Positions 45,018 to 53,783 of a stretch of 64,000 nt of DNA are shown one piece after another; the first letter of the stretch is position 1; every line of letters starts with the position of its first letter. This DNA comes from Mucilaginibacter sp. SJ. Its GTDB lineage: Bacteria; Bacteroidota; Bacteroidia; Sphingobacteriales; Sphingobacteriaceae. The stretch lies in contig NZ_CP118631.1 of NCBI RefSeq assembly GCF_028993635.1, positions 1,674,001 to 1,738,000 on the forward strand, given 5' to 3'. Made by a program: the position numbers and the translations under genes. The notes under the pieces were generated by a model. The model was not told the origin of the DNA. It did not search any database and worked only from the letters and a program-made list of their open reading frames with translations.

Positions 45018-45881
45018 TTATTGTTGTTTTTTGATATAAATATTGCCGTTAAGTGTTTCAAACTTAAATAGCTTTCCGCCTGCCCCTATCCGTACGCCAT
45101 TATTTTTACTAAGCTTGTAAGTAGTACCGCTGCCGCTTTTTGATTCGGTTTTACTTACTCTTGTAGGCAAAATCTCAGCATCCGGAAAATCGGTATAAAA
45201 CTGTCCGTTCATACTTTTAAATTCAAGATCAGCTGCCAGGTTAGCCGGGTAAGTTACTTCAAGCTTACCATTAAGCGTATAATAGCTTGAAGCATCGGGT
45301 GGCACCGAGAGGTAAGTTACATTAAGCGGCCCGTTAATGGTATGTGCACTGGTTGTACCTTTGGCATTGGCAATGGTTATGCCGCCGTTTACATTGTTTA
45401 CTTTTAATGCCCCATATACATCTTTAACTTCAACATTACCATCGTTTACGGTTGATACGCACAGGTTTATGCCATAGGGCACTTTAACAATATACTCTAA
45501 TTTTACCGTATAGTCTATATGATGACGATCCTCTCGGTTCCAGTTGCGGCGCGGGCGGGTATCATAGGGTTCGGCCGTGTAAGCGATAATACTATCAGCC
45601 TTTTGATCAAATCCCAGTTTTACTTCTTTTTTACCGGTTTCAACATCACCGGCGCTTTTGCCCCGGATGGTTTCATCTACCTCAATTGATACCTGGCTGC
45701 CTGAATATCCCTGCACGGTTATAGAGCCCCAAATGTTGTAAATGGCCAGCGTAGTGCCCGAAGCCGCTCCCTGCAAAGTAAATTGCTTACTGATATGCTC
45801 TTTATAGTCCTGGGCATGGACCGAAATTTGGGCAAGGCAAAGCCCCAGACCTGCTAAAACAGGCATTAATGATCTTTTCAT
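45018..45881 (-). CDS. DUF4097 family exported protein (paralogue)
   Basis: Exported protein of 287 residues: signal peptide 1-23 (ending VHAQ), then DUF4097 repeats NIWGSITVQGYSGSQVSIEV, GNVEVKDVYGALKVNNVNGGI and YTLNGKLEVTYP. It is similar in pattern to the gene 12 bp downstream, and the two probably arose by tandem duplication. It starts 13 bp after the anti-sigma gene. The family's role is unknown; position suggests an envelope function controlled by the ECF sigma factor at 46722-47270. Confidence 0.88.
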   Translation of the reverse strand: MKRSLMPVLAGLGLCLAQISVHAQDYKEHISKQFTLQGAASGTTLAIYNIWGSITVQGYSGSQVSIEVDETIRGKSAGDVETGKKEVKLGFDQKADSIIAYTAEPYDTRPRRNWNREDRHHIDYTVKLEYIVKVPYGINLCVSTVNDGNVEVKDVYGALKVNNVNGGITIANAKGTTSAHTINGPLNVTYLSVPPDASSYYTLNGKLEVTYPANLAADLEFKSMNGQFYTDFPDAEILPTRVSKTESKSGSGTTYKLSKNNGVRIGAGGKLFKFETLNGNIYIKKQQ

Positions 45882-45894
45882 GATTTGGTTTATT

Positions 45895-46710
45895 TTAAAT
45901 AAGTTGGGTTATTGTTTGTTTGATTTTATCGCGAACGCCATGATCAAGGTCTTTTTGTTTCAACAGTTCTTTAAATGATTTTACTGATCGCTTTTCCTGC
46001 AGTTTCAGCATGACATCGGCAATGGCCAGTTGCATCAGCGGCGAATCCTGCTCAACTATTGACTTGATGAGGCCTTCCCTTACCTCCGGATGCCCTGTAA
46101 GGTGTGTAAGCGCATCAAGCGTACTCAGGCGTACATTTACATTTGGATCATTATTCAGCGTAGCCAATAAAGCATCTATCACCTGCTTATCGGCATGCTT
46201 GATCTCGCTGGTATAGCTTACCCCCCTGATCCGTTCAGAGGCTGATGGATTTTCAAGCAGGGCAAGCATCATGGTTTGTTTAAGCTCGTGTACCTGTGAG
46301 CTTAGGGCTTTCAATTGTTTATCCTGGTCATCACTTTTGCTTTTACCAAAAAACAGGTAGCCTGCCCCCACTAAAATAACAACCATTGCCAGGTTATAGG
46401 CCATTGGCCAGCGTGGCTGCCACTCCCAAATCCGGCTTACCTGGTATTTAATATCAGCCCACAAACTCCTCTGCTCTTTTACCGACTCTTTGTAGGTATC
46501 CAGCATAGCATAAAACTTCACCCCCATATTGGCCGATGGTTCGGGCGTTTCGATATGGCCCATTGTATCCCACATTTGCTGAAGTCCCTGTAACTCTTCA
46601 CGGCAATTGGCGCAGCCTGCAATATGGCGCTCCAAAGCCCCATTTTCTTCAGGACTTAACTCTTTGTTTATCCAACCGGTAAACAGTTCCTCATATAGCT
46701 CACATTTCAT
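45895..46710 (-). CDS. Zinc-finger anti-sigma factor with HEAT-like repeats
   Basis: Inner-membrane anti-sigma factor of 271 residues. The N-terminus is a zf-HC2 zinc finger (HxxxCxxC as HIAGCANC near 29-36). A transmembrane helix (YNLAMVVILVGAGYLFFG near 110) separates it from a periplasmic region that ends in HEAT-like repeats (VIDALLATLNNDPNVNVRLSTLDALTHL near 180-205; GLIKSIVEQDSPLMQLAIADVML-type helix pair near 215-240). The zinc finger should hold the sigma factor; the HEAT part may sense an envelope protein. It starts 11 bp after the sigma gene. Confidence 0.9.
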   Translation of the reverse strand: MKCELYEELFTGWINKELSPEENGALERHIAGCANCREELQGLQQMWDTMGHIETPEPSANMGVKFYAMLDTYKESVKEQRSLWADIKYQVSRIWEWQPRWPMAYNLAMVVILVGAGYLFFGKSKSDDQDKQLKALSSQVHELKQTMMLALLENPSASERIRGVSYTSEIKHADKQVIDALLATLNNDPNVNVRLSTLDALTHLTGHPEVREGLIKSIVEQDSPLMQLAIADVMLKLQEKRSVKSFKELLKQKDLDHGVRDKIKQTITQLI

Positions 46711-46721
46711 CTTATACTGTT

Positions 46722-47270
46722 TTATCGTTCCATTTTTACATAAATACTTTTAAGCTCCTGCATCGCCCGGTGGATGCGCACTTTTACAGTACCTTCGGTC
46801 ATACCCAATATGTCGGCTATCTCCTGGCATTTTAATTCCTGGAAACGGCTCAGGGCTAAAATCTCGCGCTGGCTTTCGCTTAGCCTTTCCATGGCTTTAT
46901 GTAGTCCGGCTTTGGCCTGTTTTTTTTCAAAAGCTTCATCAGGTACCAGGCCCCCCGCCATGGTTTCGGCCGCTTCCACGCCTTCGTACTGTACCTGCTG
47001 CTTGTTTTTTCGCCAGTGATCCTTTAAAACATTGCGGGCTATAGAGTACATCCAATGGATATATTCGCCGGTGCCGGTAAAGGTGTGCCGGTACTTGAGC
47101 ATTTTATAAAACACCTGCTGTACCATGTCCTCACTTAGCTCACGCTGGTAGGTCATGTGGAACAGGAAGCCATACAACTGCCGATTGTAGCGTTCAAAGA
47201 GCATACCCATCCTGTCAAGGTCGCCGGCTTTCACCTTTAGCATAATGGCATTGTCTGTAAGCGTGTTCAA
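46722..47270 (-). CDS. ECF sigma factor (RpoE-like) with zf-HC2 anti-sigma partner
   Basis: ECF sigma factor of 182 residues. Region 2 contains LYGFLFHMTYQRELSEDMVQQVFYKMLKYR (the key part is SEDMVQQVFYKML); region 4 has ECQEIADILGMTEGTVKVRIHRAM, seen here as CQEIADILGMTEGTVKVRIH. It differs in type from the FecR-linked sigma at 10329: this one pairs with a zinc-finger anti-sigma factor. Expected targets are its own operon, including the two DUF4097 genes. It is divergent from the SnoaL-like gene across a 182-bp region holding a 7-bp inverted repeat. Confidence 0.93.
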   Translation of the reverse strand: MNTLTDNAIMLKVKAGDLDRMGMLFERYNRQLYGFLFHMTYQRELSEDMVQQVFYKMLKYRHTFTGTGEYIHWMYSIARNVLKDHWRKNKQQVQYEGVEAAETMAGGLVPDEAFEKKQAKAGLHKAMERLSESQREILALSRFQELKCQEIADILGMTEGTVKVRIHRAMQELKSIYVKMER

Positions 47271-47383
47271 TCAGTTTGTAATTATGTAATATACCTTAAG
47301 TACTTCGGCGGCGTAAAATGGTTACAGAAAATTTTAATTTTTTTTCGGAAGATGCAACTGCAGATCAAACTTAACAGAAATTT

Positions 47384-47405
47384 AAACCAAACAGGCAATT
47401 GGTTT
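47384..47405. promoter_or_regulatory. Inverted repeat in sigma/SnoaL intergenic region
   Basis: AAACCAA (47384-47390) and TTGGTTT (47399-47405) are perfect inverted half-sites 8 bp apart, 48 bp before the SnoaL-like gene. TAACTTTA at 47420-47427 is a near -7 box. Confidence 0.35.
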
Positions 47406-47452
47406 GAAGTGTTATTAACTAACTTTATATAAACAATTAAAACCATAAGATC

Positions 47453-47815
47453 ATGACCACCACCGAAGTAGCAGAAAAATTAGTTCAGTATTGCCGCGAA
47501 GGCAAACATACCCAGGCTATTGATGAGCTTTATGCAGATAATATTGTGAGCCGAGAGCCAAAAGGTTCGCCAATGGAGCTTACCGAAGGCAAAGAGGCTG
47601 TTAAAGGCAAAACAGAATATTGGTATGCCTCGGTTCAGGAGATTCACAGTGGCGTGGTATCTGACCCGATTGTTACCGGTAATTTTTTCGCGATAACCAT
47701 GGATATGGATGTTACCTATAAAGAAGGCGGCCGTATGCCAATGAATGAAATTGCGGTTTATGAAGTGAAAGACGGAAAAATTATAGCCGAGCAGTTTTTT
47801 TATAACATGGGCTAA
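47453..47815 (+). CDS. SnoaL-like (NTF2-fold) protein
   Basis: A 120-residue cytoplasmic protein with the SnoaL/NTF2-like alpha+beta cone: an N-terminal helix pair (EVAEKLVQYCREGKHTQAIDEL), then EGKEAVKGKTEYWYASV and the C-terminal strand pair (EIAVYEVKDGKIIAEQFFY). Members bind small hydrophobic molecules or are isomerases, but catalysis cannot be predicted. It stands alone with its own terminator. Confidence 0.85.
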   Translation: MTTTEVAEKLVQYCREGKHTQAIDELYADNIVSREPKGSPMELTEGKEAVKGKTEYWYASVQEIHSGVVSDPIVTGNFFAITMDMDVTYKEGGRMPMNEIAVYEVKDGKIIAEQFFYNMG

Positions 47816-47840
47816 GCGCACCTAACCAATAATAAATGAC

Positions 47841-47870
47841 AAAGGCCTTCGCTCTCCGCAAAGGCCTTTT
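47841..47870 (+). terminator. Intrinsic terminator of the SnoaL-like gene
   Basis: AAAGGCCTT (47841-47849) and AAGGCCTTT (47861-47869) pair around an 11-nt loop, followed by TGTTTTT. It lies between convergent genes. Confidence 0.78.
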
Positions 47871-47897
47871 GTTTTTATCCCCGAATAAATAAAAATA

Positions 47898-49091
47898 TTA
47901 TTCCATCGAGCGGATGATACCCAGCTCAAGCCCTCTTAATTCGGCGAGGCCGCGAAGCCTGCCAATAGCCGAATAACCGGGATTGGTTTTCTTTTTCAAG
48001 TCATCAAGCATCTGGTGACCATGATCGGGCCGCATTGGGATACTTAATTTACGTTGTTTCATAACCTGTACCAGCTCTTTTACCACGGCGTACATATCCA
48101 CATCACCCTCCAGGTGGTTATCCTCATAAAAATCGCCAAACTCATTGCGGCGGGTGCTGCGCAGGTGAATGAAATTGATCCTGTCGCCAAATTGTTTTAC
48201 CATGGCAGGCAGGTCATTATCCGGCCTTACACCGTATGAACCTGTGCAGAAGCATAAACCATTGTTTAATGACGGTACAGCCTCAATAAGCGCATGGATA
48301 TGTTCGGCGGTGCTGACTACCCTGGGCAGGCCTAAAATGGCATACGGCGGATCGTCAGGGTGGATAACCATTTTTATATTATTGGCATCGGCAACCGGGA
48401 TAACCTGCTGCAGGAAAAAGATCAGGTTTTGCCTCAGCCTTTCCGCATCAATGCCGTCATAGGCAGCAAGGGCTTCCCTGAATTTATCCAGCGTAAAGCT
48501 TTCTTCGCTACCGGGCAGGCCGGCTATTATATTACGCTGAAGTAGTTGCTTGTCATCGTCGCTCATACCATCAAAACGGGCTTTGGCACGGGCAAGTTCA
48601 TCGGCGGTATATTCCTGTTCGGCCCCTTCCCTTTTCAGCATAAATACATCGAAGGCAATAAAAGCAGCTTTTTCAAAGCGGAGGGCTTTTGATCCGTCTT
48701 CAACTGTAAAAGCGAGATCGGTACGTGTCCAATCAAGCACGGGCATAAAGTTATAGGTAACGATATGGATCCCGCAGGCGGCCAGGTTTTGCAGGCTTTG
48801 TTTATAGTTTTCAATGTATTGCAGGTAGTCGCCGGTTTGAGTTTTGATGGCTTCATGTACGGGTACGCTTTCAACCACGTCCCAGGTAAGCCCGGCAGCT
48901 TCAATGATGGCCTTGCGCTCGTTAATGGCCTCAATTGTCCATACCTGGCCGTTGGGTACCTGGTGCAGGGCGCTTACTACGCCTGTACATCCCGCCTGCC
49001 TGATATCGGCCAAACTTACAGGATCATTAGGGCCATACCAACGCATAGTGTTGATCATGCTGAAAGTATTGCTTGTATTGGTATCACTCAT
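47898..49091 (-). CDS. uxuA: Mannonate dehydratase
   Basis: Cytoplasmic enzyme of 397 residues converting D-mannonate to 2-keto-3-deoxygluconate in hexuronate catabolism. UxuA signatures include [80 protein letters not shown] and [12 protein letters not shown]; the His, Cys and His residues in these form the known metal site. No uxuB, kdgK or other uronate genes are adjacent, so it is an isolated pathway gene. The upstream 200 bp carries five copies of a TTGAACAC-type motif, likely the operator of its regulator. Confidence 0.96.
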   Translation of the reverse strand: MSDTNTSNTFSMINTMRWYGPNDPVSLADIRQAGCTGVVSALHQVPNGQVWTIEAINERKAIIEAAGLTWDVVESVPVHEAIKTQTGDYLQYIENYKQSLQNLAACGIHIVTYNFMPVLDWTRTDLAFTVEDGSKALRFEKAAFIAFDVFMLKREGAEQEYTADELARAKARFDGMSDDDKQLLQRNIIAGLPGSEESFTLDKFREALAAYDGIDAERLRQNLIFFLQQVIPVADANNIKMVIHPDDPPYAILGLPRVVSTAEHIHALIEAVPSLNNGLCFCTGSYGVRPDNDLPAMVKQFGDRINFIHLRSTRRNEFGDFYEDNHLEGDVDMYAVVKELVQVMKQRKLSIPMRPDHGHQMLDDLKKKTNPGYSAIGRLRGLAELRGLELGIIRSME

Positions 49092-49123
49092 TTTATATCG
49101 TAGGTTTAATATTCAAAAACAGG

Positions 49124-49288
49124 GTGTTCAATTTTAGAAAGGTTGAACACTTCAAAAAAAACCAATATTGATAATCAAGCACTTAACTGTTCAAAATATT
49201 ACAACAAAATAACTAAAACGCTAATAATCAATAAAATAACATTTAACAACTTATTTCGTTGAACACCTGATTTTTAAAAATTGAACAC
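49124..49288. promoter_or_regulatory. Cluster of TTGAACAC half-sites upstream of uxuA
   Basis: GTGTTCAA (49124-49131), TTGAACAC (49143-49150), TGTTCAA (49189-49195), TTGAACAC (49259-49266) and TTGAACAC (49281-49288). The first two form a perfect inverted pair with an 11-bp spacer. They lie 33-197 bp upstream of uxuA. CTGACA/TGTCAG (49288-49305) is a further inverted repeat. Repeated half-sites imply a cooperative regulator. Confidence 0.6.
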
Positions 49289-49504
49289 TGACACAGCCAT
49301 GTCAGTAAACACAAATCAAGCTACAATTATCACGCGCCAATAATCGTTATATTTTTTTAATCGACTAACAGTTAATTGCAAATAATTTGAGTTACGAATG
49401 CACAACGGGATTTCTTCGCGCATTCCTCAGACAAGTTAAAAAAATGATCGCCCCGGGTCTGGAAATTCGGCAGGTTTTGAAAAGTGAATAAGTGAAACAG
49501 GGAA

Positions 49505-49537
49505 AGACTTAAGAAGTTTTCAAAACTTCGTAAGTCT
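49505..49537. repeat. Intergenic hairpin
   Basis: AGACTTAAGAAGTTTT (49505-49520) and AAAACTTCGTAAGTCT (49522-49537) pair over 16 bp with one mismatch. It is non-coding. Confidence 0.65.
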
Positions 49538-49564
49538 GGGTTCTATAGCTTATATGGGCAATAA

Positions 49565-49625
49565 CGAAACATCTTCTTGCCCTGTATAGCAGTTCTGCAT
49601 ATTGAAGAAGATCCTTCGCTATCGC
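49565..49625 (-). repeat. Interspersed repeat R2, copy 2
   Basis: Inverted copy of 36026-36087 with the core GCCCTGTATAGCAGT. It lies in the non-coding region upstream of uxuA and is followed at 49650 by another TGTCATGCTGAG start without the rest of the hairpin. Confidence 0.6.
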
Positions 49626-49649
49626 CCAGGATGACAAAATTAAAAATGG

Positions 49650-50116
49650 ATGTCATGCTGAGTGATTAAATCCAGGGACTCTGAAGGTAAAATGACATCT
49701 GCGTCACCTCATTGTTGTAAGTAATGAAGCAATCCCCGACAGGCTGGTAACGGGCTTCATTAGTATCTAACTTACATCGTCGCGCTCTTGGCCGCGCGGG
49801 GCCAGTTACGTTTTTCGCTATTGTTCATTTTTTAAGGTGCTCAAGAAGGCTCCGCCGTTTGTCTTGCCACAAAAGTAACCAAAAAGGCTTGCAGCAGAGA
49901 GGCTTCTTTGCGCACAACCTGGCCCCAAAGCCATCGGCGCGGCCTTCACCCTGCAAAACGAACAGAACCACGGGCTGCAATTATTTTGCCCCGATTCGTA
50001 CGCAATGCCTCCGCTTCTGCAAAAACTTGCTATGCCCTTGCAGCCGCACCGCCCAGCATCGTTCTGCTCGTTTTCACCCGAAGCTGATCTGCTGCGAAAA
50101 ACCACTTTTTTTATCT
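49650..50116. other. Repeat-rich intergenic region without a gene
   Basis: GC-rich mosaic of dispersed repeat pieces, including a GAAGCAATC REP core near 49727 and a fragment near 49800-49960 of a type often seen between Bacteroidota genes. Long open frames exist on both strands, but they have no protein-like composition and run through the hairpin at 50117, so I do not call them genes. Confidence 0.5.
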
Positions 50117-50189
50117 TGTCATGCTGAGCCTGTCGAAGTATGGCGGGCAGGGCCTCTGCGCACGAGTCTTCGACAAGCTCAGGGTGACA
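50117..50189. repeat. REP-like hairpin R1, copy 2
   Basis: Arms 50117-50138 (TGTCATGCTGAGCCTGTC then GAAG) and 50168-50189 (CTTCGACAAGCTCAG then GTGACA). It begins 14 bp past the stop of the glycosidase gene on the minus strand, so it may also act as that gene's terminator. Confidence 0.75.
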
Positions 50190-50202
50190 GGCCCCTCTTT
50201 TC

Positions 50203-51873
50203 TTAGCTCCAATCAAAATCAACCATCCTGCCGTTCAGTTTCCATTTGGTTGGCAACATGGTTTCCACCCAATCTAATGGCTGGCCCAGTGGCTGTACTT
50301 TGGCGGCTTGTGCGAAAGCTGTTTTTACCGCTTTCTTTTGCTCTTCGCCCATGGCTTCGGGCTGACCGGAGATGAACAGCGGTGCGCCGCTTTCGGCTAA
50401 TAATTGCAGCCACTGCTTGTTCCTTTTCCATTCAATATCTTTAGTAAGACCTACGCAATCGCCATCTACTGCATAAAAGGCATTGTGCTGCGGCAGGCGG
50501 AAAGCGAGCGTGTTAACGCCCATTTTACGGGTACGCGCCCATTCATGACCGCTGGTATCATCGCCGATACGGCAAAGTTCAAATACCCCGGCCGACAGGT
50601 GGCTCATCGTATTACAGCCAATCACATAAATGCCATCACCCGCGGCTTCACGAATAGAGCGGTAAAGGTGCAGGATGATCTCTGCGTTAGTTTTGCTTCT
50701 GTCGTTAAAATGCCAGCCCGGCGCAGTGAAACTATTCTTCATATCAAAACCCCAGCGACCGGCAATATCATAAGTGGTAAAATCATGTTTTACCATTTCA
50801 TATCCCCATTGTTTGTACACATCAAAATTATGTTTGATACGGGCTATATTTTCGGGGATGGTTGGGTCGAGCGTTGGGTTTTTAGGATCGTCCCGGCCGG
50901 GAATCTTTGGCGCAAGCAGGCTGGTTTTCTCATTATGCTTAGCGCAAAGCGGACGCATCCACAAACCGGGGCGCATACCTAATTTTTTAATCTCATCGCC
51001 CAGCGCACGCATATCCTTAAACTTGTCGTTTGGCTTTGAAAAATCATCGTTCCAGCCGCCGTCACCGGGTAATAATGGCGAATAAGTGGCCCAACCGGCA
51101 TCTATAACCGAAAAAGGTTTATTACTATGATCAGTAACCAGTTCGGCCATCATAGCGGTGGTTTTCTTGATCAGTTCGGCCGAGTTTTTTCCATAGGCAA
51201 AGTACCAGTCGTTAATCCCGTATACCGGTTGCTTTGGAATGCGCGGCTTTTCGCACATCATTTTACAAAATCGATGGGTCGCGGCAAAAGTATCTTCTCC
51301 TGTTTTAGCATTGGTGGTTATAACATCCGCAGCATGCAATTGCCTGTCGCCCAGCAGCACCCCCACTCCACCCGAAGTTGTATCCAGGGTAAGTTCAATG
51401 CTGTCATTATTTACGCCCCACCAGCAAATACTATTAGCACCGGTTGTTACCCCGAAGCAAGTCGTTTGCTTATCATCATGAATAATTACATACCACGGAT
51501 TTTTAATGCCGGCAACCATGGTTTTCCATTGCAGGTCGCCATAAGAACGTTCCCAATGATCGCCCAGGAACTTGGCTGATGCAGCAGTGTTATGTTTCCA
51601 CTTTAATCTTATCGCGTTTAATTCCTGTTTTGGCGATGAAACGAATACGCCAAGTGCATTGCCATTAGTTTTAAGAGTTACGCTGATTTCTTTATAGTTG
51701 TAATGCGAGCCGTTTGATGGGTTAAGCTTAACCCAATCGGTACCGGATTGAGCCCAAACCTCATCGGGAGCGTTCATCATCACGGCTCCGTGTGAGGCCG
51801 AATAAGTAAGCTTGCTGAAAAGCATGGCAGCTGAAGTAGCCGCAGAAAGTTTTATAAAATGCCGTCTTTGCAT
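50203..51873 (-). CDS. Tat-exported alpha-galactosidase-like glycoside hydrolase
   Basis: Exported protein of 556 residues. The N-terminus MQRRHFIKLSAAT is a classical twin-arginine leader with a hydrophobic run after it. An N-terminal beta-domain (about 35-200) precedes a TIM barrel of clan GH-D type (GH36/GH27-like): YGINDWYFAYG, FSVIDAGWA, GMRPGLWMRPL, the nucleophile in MVKHDFTTYD (near 362) and the likely acid/base in CRIGDDTSGHEW (near 437). It should cleave terminal alpha-galactosides or a related glycoside. It is a single gene flanked by repeats, with no SusCD pair nearby. The specificity is uncertain within the clan. Confidence 0.85.
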   Translation of the reverse strand: MQRRHFIKLSAATSAAMLFSKLTYSASHGAVMMNAPDEVWAQSGTDWVKLNPSNGSHYNYKEISVTLKTNGNALGVFVSSPKQELNAIRLKWKHNTAASAKFLGDHWERSYGDLQWKTMVAGIKNPWYVIIHDDKQTTCFGVTTGANSICWWGVNNDSIELTLDTTSGGVGVLLGDRQLHAADVITTNAKTGEDTFAATHRFCKMMCEKPRIPKQPVYGINDWYFAYGKNSAELIKKTTAMMAELVTDHSNKPFSVIDAGWATYSPLLPGDGGWNDDFSKPNDKFKDMRALGDEIKKLGMRPGLWMRPLCAKHNEKTSLLAPKIPGRDDPKNPTLDPTIPENIARIKHNFDVYKQWGYEMVKHDFTTYDIAGRWGFDMKNSFTAPGWHFNDRSKTNAEIILHLYRSIREAAGDGIYVIGCNTMSHLSAGVFELCRIGDDTSGHEWARTRKMGVNTLAFRLPQHNAFYAVDGDCVGLTKDIEWKRNKQWLQLLAESGAPLFISGQPEAMGEEQKKAVKTAFAQAAKVQPLGQPLDWVETMLPTKWKLNGRMVDFDWS

Positions 51874-51986
51874 AGTAAATGTGGTTGCAGTGATTATCTG
51901 TTAAGGTAACATTTAAATTGGTTTACAACGTTACTAAAAGGATTAAGCAAAAACTAATACAATCTTGGATTTTTTACCTCACCCAA

Positions 51987-52005
51987 CCCTCTCCAAAGGA
52001 GAGGG
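51987..52005. repeat. Short intergenic hairpin R4, copy 1
   Basis: CCCTCTCC AAA GGAGAGGG, preceded by CTCACCCAA. A related hairpin with the same CACCCAAACCCTC lead on the other strand lies at 60322-60342. Both sit just outside the inverted ~165-bp repeats. Confidence 0.65.
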
Positions 52006-52066
52006 CTTTAAAGACTAACGTCCCATCAAGTTTTTTCGTAGAAGTAAGCTGAAACAAATAAAAACC

Positions 52067-52232
52067 ATGTCATTATAAGGTACCACCAGGTCACCCCTGG
52101 AAAAAATCATAATGACGTTTAAAATATATTTTAGGGATGGTGCAGGGGGCTGCGTTAGGGATGGGAGCGGATACCGGCCTGTGGCTAAGGCCTTGTGTAG
52201 TATGAGCGTACAGCCCGGGCCGCAGGCAACGC
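52067..52232 (+). repeat. Long inverted repeat, left copy (structured)
   Basis: About 166 bp nearly identical to the complement of 60011-60177: the final 67 bp (52166-52232) match exactly, the first part at roughly 85%. It can fold: GCCTGTGGC (52177-52185) pairs with GCCGCAGGC (52219-52227) and an inner AAGGCCTT palindrome lies in the loop. It is non-coding, between the glycosidase and histidine kinase genes. The rest of 51874-52484 holds no gene. Confidence 0.85.
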
Positions 52233-52484
52233 TCATGTTATAAACAGATCAAAAATACACTTAATAATCAATAACTTACAATTAGCGCGGTGCGGCTATC
52301 TCATAGCCAATACCTGTCCGATCTGCATGGCTACGAGATTGCTACGTCGCCCCATACGCTTTGCCCTTGCCGCTCCTTACAGCAATGACATGATTTTTAA
52401 CGTAGCATCACATCATCAATTAATTGCAATCGCCTCTGCGCATACTTTCTCAAGAAGAAATTTAAAACCTCGCTAAAACGGCAA

Positions 52485-53783
52485 TTAAAAATAAACCACA
52501 AACTCCGTCTGCCTTTCGGCAACGGTTTTCAACGAAAACTCAAAGCCGTGGTTTAGCATGATTTCGCGCACCAGGGTTAGGCCTATCCCCTGTCCGTCTT
52601 TTTTGGTGCTGAAGAAGGGGGTAAACAGGTTGGCATTTTGCTCGGCTGTGATGCCTTTGCCTGTATCGGTGATAACGAGCTTTTTTTCTTTGGGGTTGAT
52701 GGTAAAGGTTACTGATCCCTGGTCATCAATAGCCTCAATAGCGTTTTTTACAATGTTAATGAATGCCTGCTCCAGTTGTTGTTCATCAGCCATGATACCA
52801 ACCGGTTCTTCGGGTAAATGAAGGACTAACGCCACATTTTTTTCTTTGGCACGAATATTCATCAGCTTTACTACCGATGCTAAGAGCTTTTGCAATACAA
52901 CCGGTTGCTTGTTGGCCGGCGGCAGTTTCACCAAATCGGCAAAATTGCGCATAAACAGGTTGAGGTTCTGGTTCCTGTCCATAGCAACCTGCAGGGCATC
53001 TTTTATTGGGTCGAAATCATGACCGGCCCAAAGCTGATCGGTTTTCATGGCCGATTGCATGATGGAATTTACCGGGCCTATGGTATTGTTCACCTCGTGC
53101 GCCATCATCCTGATCACTTTGCCATAAACCTTTTTTTCGGCTGCCAGGATCTCGGCAGTGAGATCTTCAAGCATTATAAAGTGGCGCGAAAAACCCCGGT
53201 CGATAAAGTGCGATTTCTGCAGTTTGAATGAGTTGATCCCATCCAGCTTAACCACTATGGTTTCACCCGATTTAAGGGCCTTGATCTGTGCGAAGAGCGG
53301 ATGTTTCAATTCTCCGATCAGTTCACCTATCAAAGCTTTTTCGCTCATGTTCAGCGCCTGCAGCGCTTTAGGGTTTATTTGTTGCACACGGTCATCAAAA
53401 TCAAGGATGATGATACCTGTTGGCGAAGTGTGGATGAGCTTTTCTAAAAAGAAATGCTGCTGCTCCTGTCGTGTCCGTTCGGTTCTTAGCTCGTCCATCA
53501 TTTGGTTATAAACATCAATCAGTGCGTCAACCTCGTGCTTGCCGGTTGAAAGGAATTTCACATTAAAATCTTTATCTTTAATAGCCTCAACGCCCTGCAT
53601 CAGCATTTTTAGTGGCTGAATGAGCTGCCGGTAAAGCTGCACGGCAATTACCGAAGAGATGATGATTACAACCTCGGCGATGATAAAATAGATCTTGTTA
53701 TCGTTGAAAATAAAATAAGTAAGCACCAGGGTTAGCAGGTGCAGGATCACTACGAATAAAATGTATTTAGTCCTCAGTTTCAT
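52485..53783 (-). CDS. NtrB-like sensor histidine kinase
   Basis: Membrane kinase of 432 residues. Two transmembrane helices (about 7-26 and 31-50) are joined by a loop of only about five residues, so there is practically no periplasmic sensor. HAMP (about 52-105), PAS (about 115-210), the phospho-His in MAHEVNNTIGPVNS (near 230) and the HATPase follow: NIVKNAIEAI, ITDTGKGI, GQGIGLTLVREIM. It overlaps the response regulator gene by 17 bp, which indicates translational coupling. It is the last gene of the export operon and would sense its cue in or under the membrane, such as a transport substrate. Confidence 0.94.
   Translation of the reverse strand: MKLRTKYILFVVILHLLTLVLTYFIFNDNKIYFIIAEVVIIISSVIAVQLYRQLIQPLKMLMQGVEAIKDKDFNVKFLSTGKHEVDALIDVYNQMMDELRTERTRQEQQHFFLEKLIHTSPTGIIILDFDDRVQQINPKALQALNMSEKALIGELIGELKHPLFAQIKALKSGETIVVKLDGINSFKLQKSHFIDRGFSRHFIMLEDLTAEILAAEKKVYGKVIRMMAHEVNNTIGPVNSIMQSAMKTDQLWAGHDFDPIKDALQVAMDRNQNLNLFMRNFADLVKLPPANKQPVVLQKLLASVVKLMNIRAKEKNVALVLHLPEEPVGIMADEQQLEQAFINIVKNAIEAIDDQGSVTFTINPKEKKLVITDTGKGITAEQNANLFTPFFSTKKDGQGIGLTLVREIMLNHGFEFSLKTVAERQTEFVVYF

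Noticed and set aside
49818..50222. 134-codon open frame on the minus strand
   Set aside because: It runs through the R1 hairpin and other dispersed repeats, overlaps the end of the glycosidase gene and has Cys/Arg-rich, non-protein-like composition; the repeats explain the openness.
52067..52232. Retron-like RNA in the structured repeat
   Set aside because: No reverse transcriptase gene near either copy, and two dispersed copies fit a repeat family better.
52015..52236. 73-codon open frame in the left long repeat
   Set aside because: It is a translation of the inverted repeat; the right copy has sequence changes that do not preserve the reading frame in the flanks.
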